9,276 bases of DNA from Puniceicoccales bacterium (GCA_031276935.1 JAISMD010000061.1:1-9276), one strand, 5' to 3'; positions 1 through 6,874 are shown, counted from the stretch's first letter. The notes: generated from the sequence alone by a model not told the origin. Made by a program: numbers and translations.

Positions 1-795
1 GGGGGCTAAAACGAGGAAAGTTACGCCGTAGAGTGTATCGGGACGGGTCGTGTAGACGGTAATTTTTACATCTTCATTTTCCAATGGAAAGTCAATTTCA
101 GCTCCCTCGGAACGACCGATCCAAGCAATCTGTTGCCGCTTCGTCGAATCGGGCCAATCAATATGCTCAAGGCCTTGTAATAACTTGTCCGCATAGCGCG
201 TAATTCTCAAAACCCACTGGCGTAAATTCCTCCGCTCTACGGGAAAATCTCCCCGCTCCGAACGACCATTAATGACCTCCTCGTTGGCCAGTACCGACCG
301 TAATTCCGGACACCACCAAACCGGTTTTTCGTCCACATAGGCCAATCCATGCTTGAATAATTGTAAAAAAATCCACTGCGTCCAACGGTAATATTCCGGA
401 TCCGTCGTATCCACTTCCCGGTCCCAATCGATGGCAAAGCCGAGGGATTGTATCTGTTGGCGGAAGCGGTGAATATTTTTCTCCGTATTGACGGAGGGAT
501 GTTGTCCCGTCGCAATGGCATGTTGTTCAGCGGGTAAACCAAAGGCGTCCCAACCCATGGGATGTAAAACGTTGAAACCATTGGCCCATTTGTAACGCGC
601 TAAAATATCGGAAGCCGTGTAACCCTCCGGATGACCAATGTGAAGTCCAGCCCCCGAAGGATAGGGAAACATGTCCAAAACGTAGTATTTCTCTCGAACT
701 CCTCCATCCCCGACGGAAAATGTTTTTTCCTTTAACCACCTTTTTTGCCAAAAGGGTTCGATTTCGCGAAAATTATAATTTTTACAATCCGACAC
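1..795 (-). CDS. leuS: leucyl-tRNA synthetase, N-terminal part (cut by the window edge)
   Basis: Class I aminoacyl-tRNA synthetase that charges tRNA-Leu in the cytoplasm. Reading the minus strand gives 265 codons in one open frame up to the window edge. The start of the Rossmann catalytic domain shows [19 protein letters not shown], with the HIGH signature at residues 52-55, followed by [10 protein letters not shown] and [20 protein letters not shown]. Further on come [13 protein letters not shown] and [17 protein letters not shown], the T-rich entry of the CP1 editing domain, where the window ends; KMSKS and the anticodon-binding part lie outside. No ATG lies in frame upstream of HIGH. Candidate starts are GTG at 795, GTG at 798 and TTG at 816, with an in-frame stop just above. 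I chose 795 because it gives [16 protein letters not shown], close to the family N-terminus. No Shine-Dalgarno sequence is visible. Family assignment is secure; the exact start is not. Confidence 0.95.
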   Translation of the reverse strand, partial: MSDCKNYNFREIEPFWQKRWLKEKTFSVGDGGVREKYYVLDMFPYPSGAGLHIGHPEGYTASDILARYKWANGFNVLHPMGWDAFGLPAEQHAIATGQHPSVNTEKNIHRFRQQIQSLGFAIDWDREVDTTDPEYYRWTQWIFLQLFKHGLAYVDEKPVWWCPELRSVLANEEVINGRSERGDFPVERRNLRQWVLRITRYADKLLQGLEHIDWPDSTKRQQIAWIGRSEGAEIDFPLENEDVKITVYTTRPDTLYGVTFLVLAP

Positions 796-811
796 CACGG
801 AGATCGACCAT
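782..811 (-). other. possible nine-codon leader ORF overlapping the leuS start
   Basis: The only ATG next to the leuS start opens a separate frame, MVDLRGVGL then TAA, whose stop lies just inside leuS. It contains the leuS GTG candidates in another frame and holds two leucine codons. It could couple translation to leuS or be chance. No ribosome binding site precedes it, so this is a weak call. Confidence 0.15.
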
Positions 812-971
812 AGCAAATTTTATCTAAAAACAAGCCAGAAAAATGGTAAAACCATGGCAAAAAAAACAAATTTAGTCCCCAGGGAATACCCATCGGAAAA
901 GAGTCTTTGATGGATAAAAAAAAATAAACCTAAAAAATTTTTAAGAAAATGAAGATTTTTTTATCAAAATA

Positions 972-1000
972 TTGCAAAACAATCATTATTTAAATAATAT
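972..1000 (+). promoter_or_regulatory. putative sigma-70 type promoter of the 1027-2127 gene
   Basis: TTGCAA at 972-977 and TAATAT at 995-1000 are separated by exactly 17 bases. Each box matches four of six consensus positions. Transcription would begin near 1007, just ahead of the Shine-Dalgarno sequence at 1014. The surrounding spacer (about 820-1010) is very AT-rich, so chance matches are likely; the spacing and the position relative to the start are what support it. Confidence 0.4.
985..998. promoter_or_regulatory. 14-base perfect palindrome inside the promoter, possible operator
   Basis: ATTATTTAAATAAT reads the same on both strands. It fills the end of the spacer and overlaps most of the proposed -10 box, a position where a dimeric repressor would block RNA polymerase. 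It is all A and T in an AT-rich region, so it may be fortuitous. No regulator gene is adjacent. Confidence 0.3.
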
Positions 1001-1013
1001 CCTTAGTCAAACT

Positions 1014-1018
1014 GGAGG
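1014..1018 (+). promoter_or_regulatory. strong Shine-Dalgarno sequence, fixes start at 1027
   Basis: GGAGG lies eight bases before the ATG at 1027, ideal spacing. It is notable because most other genes in the window show no such sequence. Confidence 0.8.
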
Positions 1019-1026
1019 AAAATAAT

Positions 1027-2127
1027 ATGAGTTTTAATAATATTTCAAGTGGAGATTTAGGGGGATTAGATCAGCAATTGCATGCGTTACATGATCAAGC
1101 TAAAGCCCAGGGCAATTCGCAAGGTATTTTCTCGATTGGAGGTACAGATTTCCAAATTAGGATGGAAAAACCTACTGGATTTTTCAGCAAATTATTTGGC
1201 AGACCGACACAAGTTACCATAAGACCATCCGATACAAAATATGCCAGCATGTGCACAAAAACTACCTTTGCTCAAGGGAAAAACATAAACAAAATAAAAA
1301 CAGCGATGATGGATATGCGTGAAAAAATTTGGAACGAAATGCCTAAAACAGAGGAGAGCAATCGAACGAATACGCCTAGGACGAACGATACGCCTAGGAC
1401 GAACGATACGCCTAGAGCGAGTGATACATCTAGGACGGGCGAGACGTCGAAAACAAATACAAAAAAATGGAACGAAATGTCTAATAACGAACGTTTCTGG
1501 GCCTGCTGCCAATTAGCCCAAAAAGCAATAGAAGATAATCAACAATCCACAGCCCTTTCCCTCCTTAAAAAAGCCAATGAAACATTGGAAAACCTTAAAG
1601 AGGAAGAGTTGGCACCTTCTTCTAATGATCGCCAGAAAGCGATATTGCATAATGGGATAAAGGCACAACACATGGCTATGGCTGGTCTCTACAAGCAAAT
1701 CGGAAAAGCCGGAGAGACAGATTGCATATATCATGCTGCACAAATCAAGCATCATGATGCCCTAAAACAATTGGCACTCATGGGGCCAATAAAGCGCTGC
1801 AAGCTCTACCAAAACCAAGCAACGCAAGCATTGAATGCCGGTAATGGAAAAGAAGCAATAGCCCTCATTCAAAAAGCAGGCCAGGAAGTAGAATCCCTTG
1901 AAATGATGCAACATTTGAGGGAGATGAGACTCCCCCTTTCAGATCAAATTGCTGAACGTCGGCTTGTGTATACTGATCTGTACTGCTTTTGTCTGGATGC
2001 AATATTTGAAGACAAGGGCAGCGATGAGACTCGGGAAAAGTTGGATGAATTGCATAACGAATTTTTTAAGAAAGATACCATATTGTTTGAAGAGGAAGTG
2101 GCATTGAGGGAAAAAGAAAACTTTTAA
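1027..2127 (+). CDS. unrecognised helical repeat protein with a hexapeptide-repeat linker (366 aa)
   Basis: I do not recognise a family. Residues 1-105 form a Gly/Ser-rich start followed by a segment that looks partly beta (GIFSIGGTDFQIRM, then GFFSKLFGRPTQVTIRPS). Residues 114-142 are a hydrophilic tandem repeat of the type TNDTPR. From about residue 150 the protein is helical and charged. Residues 157-190 and 258-291 share a pattern: A-x-x-A-(I/L), a short polar turn, A-(L/I)-x-L-(L/I)-x-K-A, then L/V-E-(N/S)-L. This suggests two copies of a module of about 100 residues resembling TPR or other alpha-hairpin solenoids. There is no signal peptide or membrane segment. The start is set by a strong Shine-Dalgarno sequence. 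The gene stands alone between divergent leuS and convergent lgt, with its own promoter candidate and terminator, so it is probably monocistronic. Codons are rich in AAA and AAT compared with the neighbours. A host-interaction or secreted effector role is possible but purely inferred from architecture. Confidence 0.85.
   Translation: MSFNNISSGDLGGLDQQLHALHDQAKAQGNSQGIFSIGGTDFQIRMEKPTGFFSKLFGRPTQVTIRPSDTKYASMCTKTTFAQGKNINKIKTAMMDMREKIWNEMPKTEESNRTNTPRTNDTPRTNDTPRASDTSRTGETSKTNTKKWNEMSNNERFWACCQLAQKAIEDNQQSTALSLLKKANETLENLKEEELAPSSNDRQKAILHNGIKAQHMAMAGLYKQIGKAGETDCIYHAAQIKHHDALKQLALMGPIKRCKLYQNQATQALNAGNGKEAIALIQKAGQEVESLEMMQHLREMRLPLSDQIAERRLVYTDLYCFCLDAIFEDKGSDETREKLDELHNEFFKKDTILFEEEVALREKENF
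1330..1484 (+). repeat. short direct repeats flanking the linker
   Basis: TGGAACGAAATG followed by (C/T)CTAA occurs at 1330-1346 and again at 1468-1484, one mismatch in 17 bases and exactly 138 bases (46 codons) apart, in the same reading frame. Both encode WNEM followed by a polar stretch. They bracket the hexapeptide tandem repeats, suggesting that the linker arose or expanded by duplication. Confidence 0.7.
1366..1452 (+). repeat. 18-base tandem repeat encoding TNDTPR-like hexapeptides
   Basis: The unit ACGAACGATACGCCTAGG occurs at 1381-1398 and again at 1399-1416 with one change. A five-codon version precedes it (1366-1380) and two more degenerate units follow (ASDTSR, TGETSK). The period is a multiple of three, so copy-number change would keep the frame. 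The encoded stretch is Thr/Arg/Asp-rich and should be disordered, acting as a linker between the N-terminal region and the helical part. Confidence 0.85.
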
Positions 2128-2214
2128 ATGATCTTGTTTAATTCTAAAAGAAATACTGAATCAATAATGAATTCCGTTTGAAATTTGGATTCTTTCAGAA
2201 GAAAATATTGTAAA

Positions 2215-2230
2215 AATTTCACCGGAAATT
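2215..2230. terminator. small hairpin, weak terminator candidate for lgt on the minus strand
   Basis: AATTTC and GAAATT pair around the loop ACCG. Read on the minus strand the stem runs into a short T stretch, about 75-90 bases after the lgt stop. The stem is only six mostly AT pairs, so termination would be weak. Confidence 0.25.
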
Positions 2231-2237
2231 AATGCCG

Positions 2238-2279
2238 AATCCCCAAGAATTCCATCCCGTGGATCTTGGGATTTTTTTT
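2238..2279 (+). terminator. rho-independent terminator of the 1027-2127 gene
   Basis: CCAAGA (2243-2248) pairs with TCTTGG (2264-2269), an inner TCCA/TGGA stem closes on the loop TCCCG, and the outer AAT/ATT flanks extend it with one bulged base. Eight T residues follow at 2272-2279. It lies about 110 bases after the stop codon. On the minus strand there is no T-run after the stem, so it acts for the plus-strand gene. Confidence 0.85.
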
Positions 2280-2304
2280 GGAAAACTTAATTTTTTCAGG
2301 GAAT

Positions 2305-3114
2305 TTAAAGCGTTTTTTGCCTAATCCTTCTTCTGAAAAAAATTAAAATGATCCCAAAAATCAATAAAAATATGCTGAAAAATTGCCCCCGTGTCATCGC
2401 CCATATCAATTCCGCATCCGGTTCCCGAAAAAATTCACAACCCATGCGTACCGTGGAATATAAAATCAGAAAAATTCCACTCAAATAACCATCGGGGAAA
2501 CCTTTCCTCCGAATGAGAATTTGTAAAATAATAAAAAGTAAAAATCCTTCAAAAAATGCCTCGTATAGGGGAGACGGATGCCGCGGAACTAATCCCAACG
2601 TGGCGGAATTTTCAAAAATCATCCCCCAGGGTACATCCGTTACACGGCCAACCAACTCCCCGTTGATGAAATTGCATAGGCGACCAATCATGAGACATAG
2701 GGGAATGATGGAACTCATAATGTCTCCCACACGAAATATGTTGCAGCGAAATTTTTTCGAAAAATAAAAAATCGCTAAAATTCCTCCCACAAAACCTCCA
2801 TGGCTCGCCATCCCTCCATTCCAGATCTGAAAAAAACTCAGCGGATTTTCTACGAAATGCCCAAAATCGTAGAGCAAACAGTAGCCTAAACGCCCACCAA
2901 ACACAACCCCTAGGGCAAAGTATATAAGTAGGGCATCATTTTGAACCGCCGTCAGTGGCGAAAGCTTTCCCTTGGAATAGGAGGCTAAAAAAAATTGTAC
3001 CAGAAAATAACTCACCACGTAACCTACCCCATACCAGCGAATCCCTTCGATAAACCAATGATTTGGGAAACGCAGTAGAAAGGGATCCAGTCGAACTGTA
3101 AGATAGGCCAACAT
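2305..3114 (-). CDS. lgt: prolipoprotein diacylglyceryl transferase
   Basis: Integral inner-membrane enzyme that moves a diacylglyceryl group from phosphatidylglycerol to the lipobox cysteine of prolipoproteins, the first step of lipoprotein maturation. From the chosen start it is 269 residues, near the family's usual length. Visible signatures: RWYGVGY near residue 26, FGGRLGY at 72-78, GGMASHGG with the essential His at 105, GRLCNFINGELVGR with the conserved Arg at 145, RHPSPLYE, and EFFREPDA near the end. Several hydrophobic helices alternate with these motifs. The frame is open further upstream to ATG 3234, but those 40 residues are not lipoprotein-transferase-like, so I prefer ATG at 3114; ATG at 3135 or 3141 are alternatives. 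None has a Shine-Dalgarno sequence. It is divergent from metG and convergent with the repeat-protein gene, so apparently transcribed alone. Confidence 0.93.
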   Translation of the reverse strand: MLAYLTVRLDPFLLRFPNHWFIEGIRWYGVGYVVSYFLVQFFLASYSKGKLSPLTAVQNDALLIYFALGVVFGGRLGYCLLYDFGHFVENPLSFFQIWNGGMASHGGFVGGILAIFYFSKKFRCNIFRVGDIMSSIIPLCLMIGRLCNFINGELVGRVTDVPWGMIFENSATLGLVPRHPSPLYEAFFEGFLLFIILQILIRRKGFPDGYLSGIFLILYSTVRMGCEFFREPDAELIWAMTRGQFFSIFLLIFGIILIFFRRRIRQKTL

Positions 3115-3204
3115 CAAACGATGGATCGGAATCATTAGCATCGGAACCGTAAACTTCAATCCTAAATGATCAATTTCGGAGCATGGGTAGGTAAAGCAGT
3201 GACA

Positions 3205-3233
3205 TTTTCCTAAAATCAATTTCCCTAAAATCA
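3205..3233. repeat. two tandem 15-base units upstream of lgt
   Basis: TTTTCCTAAAATCA-type units lie at offset 15, with 13 of 14 compared bases equal. A looser relative, CCTAAATGATCAATTT, occurs at 3161-3176. They sit in the spacer between divergent lgt and metG and could be regulator sites, but they are AT-rich and short. Confidence 0.35.
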
Positions 3234-3286
3234 TTGGAAAAATTTTATTGCAAAAAAAGGAAACAAATCGTTGACTCCATAAACCT

Positions 3287-4822
3287 ATGAAGCCATTTTA
3301 CCTCACCACTGCCATCGATTACGCCAATGGTCATCCCCACATCGGCCACGCCTATGAAAAAATTTTAGCCGATGTTATTTGTAGAACTAAACGCCTATTG
3401 GGCTACGAGGTACACTTTCTCACCGGCCTCGATGAACATGGACAAAAGGTAGAACAAACAGCCCGTGAACGTCACATCACTCCCCAAGAACTCTGCGACG
3501 CTACCGCCCAGGAATTCATCGAAACCTGTGCCCTACTCAACGTCTCCTACGACGACTATATCCGTACCACGGAACCCCGCCATAAAATAATTGTGGGGGA
3601 TATTCTGCGGAAACTTTTCGAGAAAGGTGATATCTACAAAGCAGAATACAGTGGTTTTTACAGCACGCGGGTGGAACGTTTTCTCCAGGAAAAGGACAAA
3701 GTCGATGGCATTTGGCCGGAAACGGAATTTGGCCAAGTTACGGAGATCACGGAGGTAAATTACTTCTTCAAATTAAAGCAACATCGAGCCTGGCTCATCG
3801 ACTATATCAATGACCACGGAGATTTCATTTTCCCGAAATTCCGTGCCAAACAGGTCTTGGAATTTCTCAAAGACGATATCAACGATCTCTGTATTTCCCG
3901 ACCCAAAAATCGTCTCTCCTGGGGGATCGAACTCCCCTTTGACCGGGAATACGTCACCTATGTTTGGTTCGACGCACTCATTAACTACATCTCCGCAATC
4001 GGCTACGGCGGTGAATCATTTAATCAATACTGGCCCGTCGATTACCACGTCATCGGTAAAGACATTCTGGTTCCGGCCCACTCCATTTACTGGCCCATCA
4101 TGTTGCATGCCCTCGATCTACCGATGCCTAAAACATTGTTGGCCCATGGTTGGTGGCTTTGTTCCGGGGAAAAGATGTCCAAAAGCGTGGGGAATGTCGT
4201 CGATCCCATCGATTACGCCAAGCAATTCGGAGCCGATGCCTTCCGCTACTTCGTTCTCCGGGAAATGAACGTCGGCCAGGATAGCGATTTCTCCCACGAA
4301 CGCTTCATTGGCCGCTATAATAATGATCTCGCCAATGACCTCGGTAATCTACTCAGCCGCAACAGTAATATGCTACGCCGCTACGCAAATGGCGTTGTCC
4401 CAACCGTTAGCCTACCCCTCGAATCCCTCGAAAGGGAAATGGTCGATGCCTGGGAACAAACACAAAGCAAAGTTCTCGAAGGCTATGAACAACTCCAATT
4501 CCACAGTGCTTTGGAAAATATTTTTGCATTTATCGCCAAAGCCAATCGATTTCTGGAAATGCGTGCCCCTTGGAAATTGGCAAAATCGAACGATCCAAAG
4601 GATTTGGAAATGTTGCACACTACCCTAGCCGTTTGCTCCGAAGCCGTTCGCCTAATAGCCACCATTCTGATCCCCATAATGCCGGGAATCGGACAACGGA
4701 TTCTCTCCGTATTCGCCATCGATCAAGCCACATGGGGAACGCAACTTAATTGGGACCTCAATCATCTAGCGGGACGACCATTGGCAATGGATGCACCCAT
4801 TTTATTTCCAAGAATAGCTTGA
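3287..4822 (+). CDS. metG: methionyl-tRNA synthetase
   Basis: Class I synthetase that charges tRNA-Met, including initiator tRNA, in the cytoplasm. The protein is 511 residues and complete. It opens with FYLTTAIDYANGHPHIGHAY, carrying the HIGH motif at residues 18-21, then FLTGLDEHGQKV. KMSKS is at 296-300, preceded by HGWWLCSGE. The DALINY and GKDIL segments typical of the family are present. The connective region around residues 121-133 (YSGFYSTRVERFL) lacks the cysteines of the zinc knuckle, so this is a zinc-free form. From about residue 340 the helical anticodon-binding domain begins (NDLANDLGNLLSR) and includes APWKLAK. There is no C-terminal tRNA-binding (EMAP-like) extension, so it matches the short form. 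No Shine-Dalgarno sequence precedes the ATG, but the N-terminus aligns with the family. It is the first gene of a close-packed plus-strand run with trxA 32 bases downstream. Confidence 0.97.
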   Translation: MKPFYLTTAIDYANGHPHIGHAYEKILADVICRTKRLLGYEVHFLTGLDEHGQKVEQTARERHITPQELCDATAQEFIETCALLNVSYDDYIRTTEPRHKIIVGDILRKLFEKGDIYKAEYSGFYSTRVERFLQEKDKVDGIWPETEFGQVTEITEVNYFFKLKQHRAWLIDYINDHGDFIFPKFRAKQVLEFLKDDINDLCISRPKNRLSWGIELPFDREYVTYVWFDALINYISAIGYGGESFNQYWPVDYHVIGKDILVPAHSIYWPIMLHALDLPMPKTLLAHGWWLCSGEKMSKSVGNVVDPIDYAKQFGADAFRYFVLREMNVGQDSDFSHERFIGRYNNDLANDLGNLLSRNSNMLRRYANGVVPTVSLPLESLEREMVDAWEQTQSKVLEGYEQLQFHSALENIFAFIAKANRFLEMRAPWKLAKSNDPKDLEMLHTTLAVCSEAVRLIATILIPIMPGIGQRILSVFAIDQATWGTQLNWDLNHLAGRPLAMDAPILFPRIA

Positions 4823-4854
4823 ATTTCTTTTTCCCTTCGCTAAAAAATTTCACT

Positions 4855-5172
4855 ATGAGTAATGTTTTATCCCTCTCCGAAGACGCTTTTCTCAATACCA
4901 TTCAGGGAAATGATGGAAAGCTTATCATTGATTTCTGGGCACCATGGTGTGGTCCTTGCCGTTCCCTTGGGAAAATCCTAGACACGCTGTCCCTGGAACG
5001 TGCGGATATTAAAATTTTTAAAATTAATGTGGACGAATGTTCCTTCCTAACGGAGGAATATAATATTTCTTCCATTCCAACGATGCTCTTTTTCCAGGAC
5101 GGAAAATTGATCGACCAGACCGTCGGTATGATGCTGAAACAGGACATCGTTTCCAAATTTAGAAGCCGCTAA
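4855..5172 (+). CDS. trxA: thioredoxin
   Basis: Small cytoplasmic dithiol-disulfide oxidoreductase. The frame extends upstream to 4750 inside metG, but ATG at 4855 gives a 105-residue protein with the normal N-terminus, so that start is chosen. The active site WCGPC is at residues 31-35, with the buried Asp at 26 (in LIIDFWAPW), and the conserved cis-proline at 75 in SSIPTMLFF. The fold order (strand, helix with active site, KINVDE strand, IPT loop, FFQDGK hairpin, last helix) is complete. It contains one extra cysteine at 62. Placed between metG and the permease with gaps of 32 bases on both sides, it is likely cotranscribed. Functional class is certain; whether this is the main thioredoxin or a paralogue cannot be told here. 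Confidence 0.95.
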   Translation: MSNVLSLSEDAFLNTIQGNDGKLIIDFWAPWCGPCRSLGKILDTLSLERADIKIFKINVDECSFLTEEYNISSIPTMLFFQDGKLIDQTVGMMLKQDIVSKFRSR

Positions 5173-5204
5173 AAAGAATAAATTTAATCCTAATTTTTAA
5201 AAAC

Positions 5205-6170
5205 ATGGTACATCATTCGGAAAAATCCTATTTTCGGGGCATCGCATGGTTCCTCACCAGTCTACTGGTCTGCGAAACCAACGATGTCATAACCAAATAT
5301 CTGGAACTAAGCCTATCGCCATTGCAGGTCATTTTTGGGCGGTTCTTTTTCAGTACGCTCCTACTCTTACCCCTCATGGGACGCTCTGTCCAAAGCTTTA
5401 AAACACAGCACTTGGCCTCCAATCTTTTGCGGGGATTTATTCTCTTTCTGGGGATGTTCATTTGGTGCTACGGTTTAGAAGCGTCCCAACTCAGCGTCGC
5501 CTGTCTGATTAATTTCACGACACCCCTATTCACACTGCTCCTGGCGATGATCATTTTGAAAGAAAAAATCGGGAAATCCCGATTCATGGCGACCCTCTTT
5601 GGTTTCCTCGGTGTAGCCGTTGTACTCAATCCCCAAACGGCATCCTTTTCCGTACCTGCGGCTTCCCTATTCCTACTGTCCGCAGTCCTCTTCGCCCTAC
5701 TCGATATCCTCAATAAAATACTCGTCACCAAGGAAGGAACATTGACCAGTCTATTTTATACCGGGATTTTTACGATGCTATTTTCAATGATCGCACTGAT
5801 GGTTCCCCGATTTTTCAACTCCAACGAACCCCTGTCCCTATTTTCCGAATTCGCCCATAGGGTCACGCTTCTATCCCCGCACCACATCCTACTCCTCGCC
5901 CTATTGGGAACGGGAGCTAATCTGTTGTTATTCTGTATTCTGAAATCTTTTCTCTACATTGATGTTTCGGCTACGGCTCCCTTCCGCTACGTTGAACTTA
6001 TTTTGGCGAGTATTTTTGGCTATTTATTTTTCGATGAAGCGGTGGCTCCCAATACCATTGCCGGTGCACTCATCATCATACCCAGTGTTATTTACCTCCT
6101 CCGCTGCGAGGCAAAAATAAATACCAATCTTGCCTCGAATAAAATCCAAACGTCCACACATTGCTGCTAA
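5205..6170 (+). CDS. DMT/EamA-family permease, candidate S-adenosylmethionine carrier
   Basis: Integral membrane transporter of 321 residues with about ten hydrophobic helices in two EamA halves (roughly residues 12-135 and 150-295). Features recalled from the Rickettsia S-adenosylmethionine transporter group are all visible: a start like GIAWFLTSLL, ND(V/I)-x-x-KYL, RFFFS, LLRGFILFLGM followed by W-x-YGL, PLFTLLLA, LLDI(L)NK, then in the last quarter VSATAPFRYVELI and a closing GALIIIP. This is similarity by memory, not alignment. If right, it would import S-adenosylmethionine from a host or exchange it. Otherwise it is a generic metabolite exporter of the same superfamily. The tail after residue 300 is polar and ends in two cysteines. 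The ATG at 5205 has no Shine-Dalgarno sequence; position near trxA and GH73 suggests one transcript with metG. Confidence 0.85.
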   Translation: MVHHSEKSYFRGIAWFLTSLLVCETNDVITKYLELSLSPLQVIFGRFFFSTLLLLPLMGRSVQSFKTQHLASNLLRGFILFLGMFIWCYGLEASQLSVACLINFTTPLFTLLLAMIILKEKIGKSRFMATLFGFLGVAVVLNPQTASFSVPAASLFLLSAVLFALLDILNKILVTKEGTLTSLFYTGIFTMLFSMIALMVPRFFNSNEPLSLFSEFAHRVTLLSPHHILLLALLGTGANLLLFCILKSFLYIDVSATAPFRYVELILASIFGYLFFDEAVAPNTIAGALIIIPSVIYLLRCEAKINTNLASNKIQTSTHCC

Positions 6171-6215
6171 TTTCCTTGCCTTTTTCCGTAAAAAATATAT
6201 CTTTTCTCCCCCATT

Positions 6216-6851
6216 ATGGGACGTAGGAATTTAAGAAATACGGGGGTATCGGTAATATGTGCTGCCATAGTTTTCCTTTCGTTTTTCGTGGCATCGTACC
6301 CGAAATCGCTCTCCAAAATCAAAATGGATCCCACCTCCCATGTTCTGTACCTTTCCCATCCATCTTCGATTTCGGAGATCCAAGGGGTACATTTTCTTCT
6401 GCGGAATAATCCAAAGTTAACACGGGATTATGCCGAAAGAATCCTGCGTATCTACGGCGAAGAATGCCGAAAAGAATCCATCAATCTGGCCATCGCCGTG
6501 GCACAAATGGCATTGGAAACTTCCTTCCTTCGATTTGGTGGAGAGGTCAAAGGACAACAGAATAATTTTGCCGGCCTCGGTAGCACACCCAATGCACGAA
6601 GTTCTTCCTTCCCGACCGCGGAGGAGGGTATCCGGGCCCACGTGCAACACCTGAAAGCCTACGCCTCCACGGAACCATTGGCATCGCCCTGCGTCGATCC
6701 ACGGCGTAAATTCGTGGAAAAATCTCCCCACTTCGGGAAATTGAAAACGGTTCATGATCTGGCAGGGACCTGGGCAATGGATAAAAATTACGGTAAAAAA
6801 TTGGAAAAATTAATCCAACAATTAATGGATTCTCCGCCAACGGTTGAGTAG
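6216..6851 (+). CDS. exported GH73-like glucosaminidase (peptidoglycan hydrolase)
   Basis: Probable cell-wall hydrolase cutting between N-acetylglucosamine and N-acetylmuramic acid. Residues 1-30 begin with three arginines followed by a hydrophobic stretch (about 11-27) ending in ASYPKS, a signal peptide or signal anchor, so the protein works in the periplasm. The catalytic domain spans about residues 75-205: LAIAVAQMALETSFLRFGG holds the expected catalytic glutamate at 101, then NNFAGLGS, the FPTAEEGIRAHVQHLKAYA segment, VDPRRKFV, and DLAGTWAMDKNYGKKL at the end. This is the form of glucosaminidase domain shared with FlgJ C-termini, but no flagellar gene is nearby. Length is 211 residues, normal for a single-domain enzyme. 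It is the last gene of the metG run and faces the RelE-like gene with a 23-base gap. Confidence 0.88.
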   Translation: MGRRNLRNTGVSVICAAIVFLSFFVASYPKSLSKIKMDPTSHVLYLSHPSSISEIQGVHFLLRNNPKLTRDYAERILRIYGEECRKESINLAIAVAQMALETSFLRFGGEVKGQQNNFAGLGSTPNARSSSFPTAEEGIRAHVQHLKAYASTEPLASPCVDPRRKFVEKSPHFGKLKTVHDLAGTWAMDKNYGKKLEKLIQQLMDSPPTVE

Positions 6852-6874
6852 GAAAAGTTGAGAGGGAAAATCAG

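Noticed and set aside
237..751. Minus-strand frames within leuS
   Set aside because: They are out-of-frame readings of leuS, whose own motifs ([20 protein letters not shown]) are in another frame.
1366..1452. CRISPR-like array
   Set aside because: The repeats are direct, contiguous and in frame within a gene, with no spacers and no cas genes nearby.
1192..1516. Open frames on both strands across the tandem repeat (IRLGRT and RRIVRP patterns)
   Set aside because: The 18-base period is a multiple of three, so all frames appear repetitive and open; the 1027 frame has the ribosome binding site and the rest of the protein.
3115..3234. N-terminal extension of Lgt to ATG 3234
   Set aside because: It makes the protein about 40 residues too long and contains the 15-base repeat; no Shine-Dalgarno sequence supports it.
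3240..3286. TTGCAA and TTGACT as promoter boxes for metG
   Set aside because: No -10 box at a suitable distance, and TTGACT is too near the start codon.
4750..4854. N-terminal extension of thioredoxin into metG
   Set aside because: The 35 added residues do not look like thioredoxin, and ATG 4855 gives the family length.
6852..6874. Terminator between the converging glucosaminidase and RelE-like genes
   Set aside because: The 23-base gap has no hairpin or T-run.
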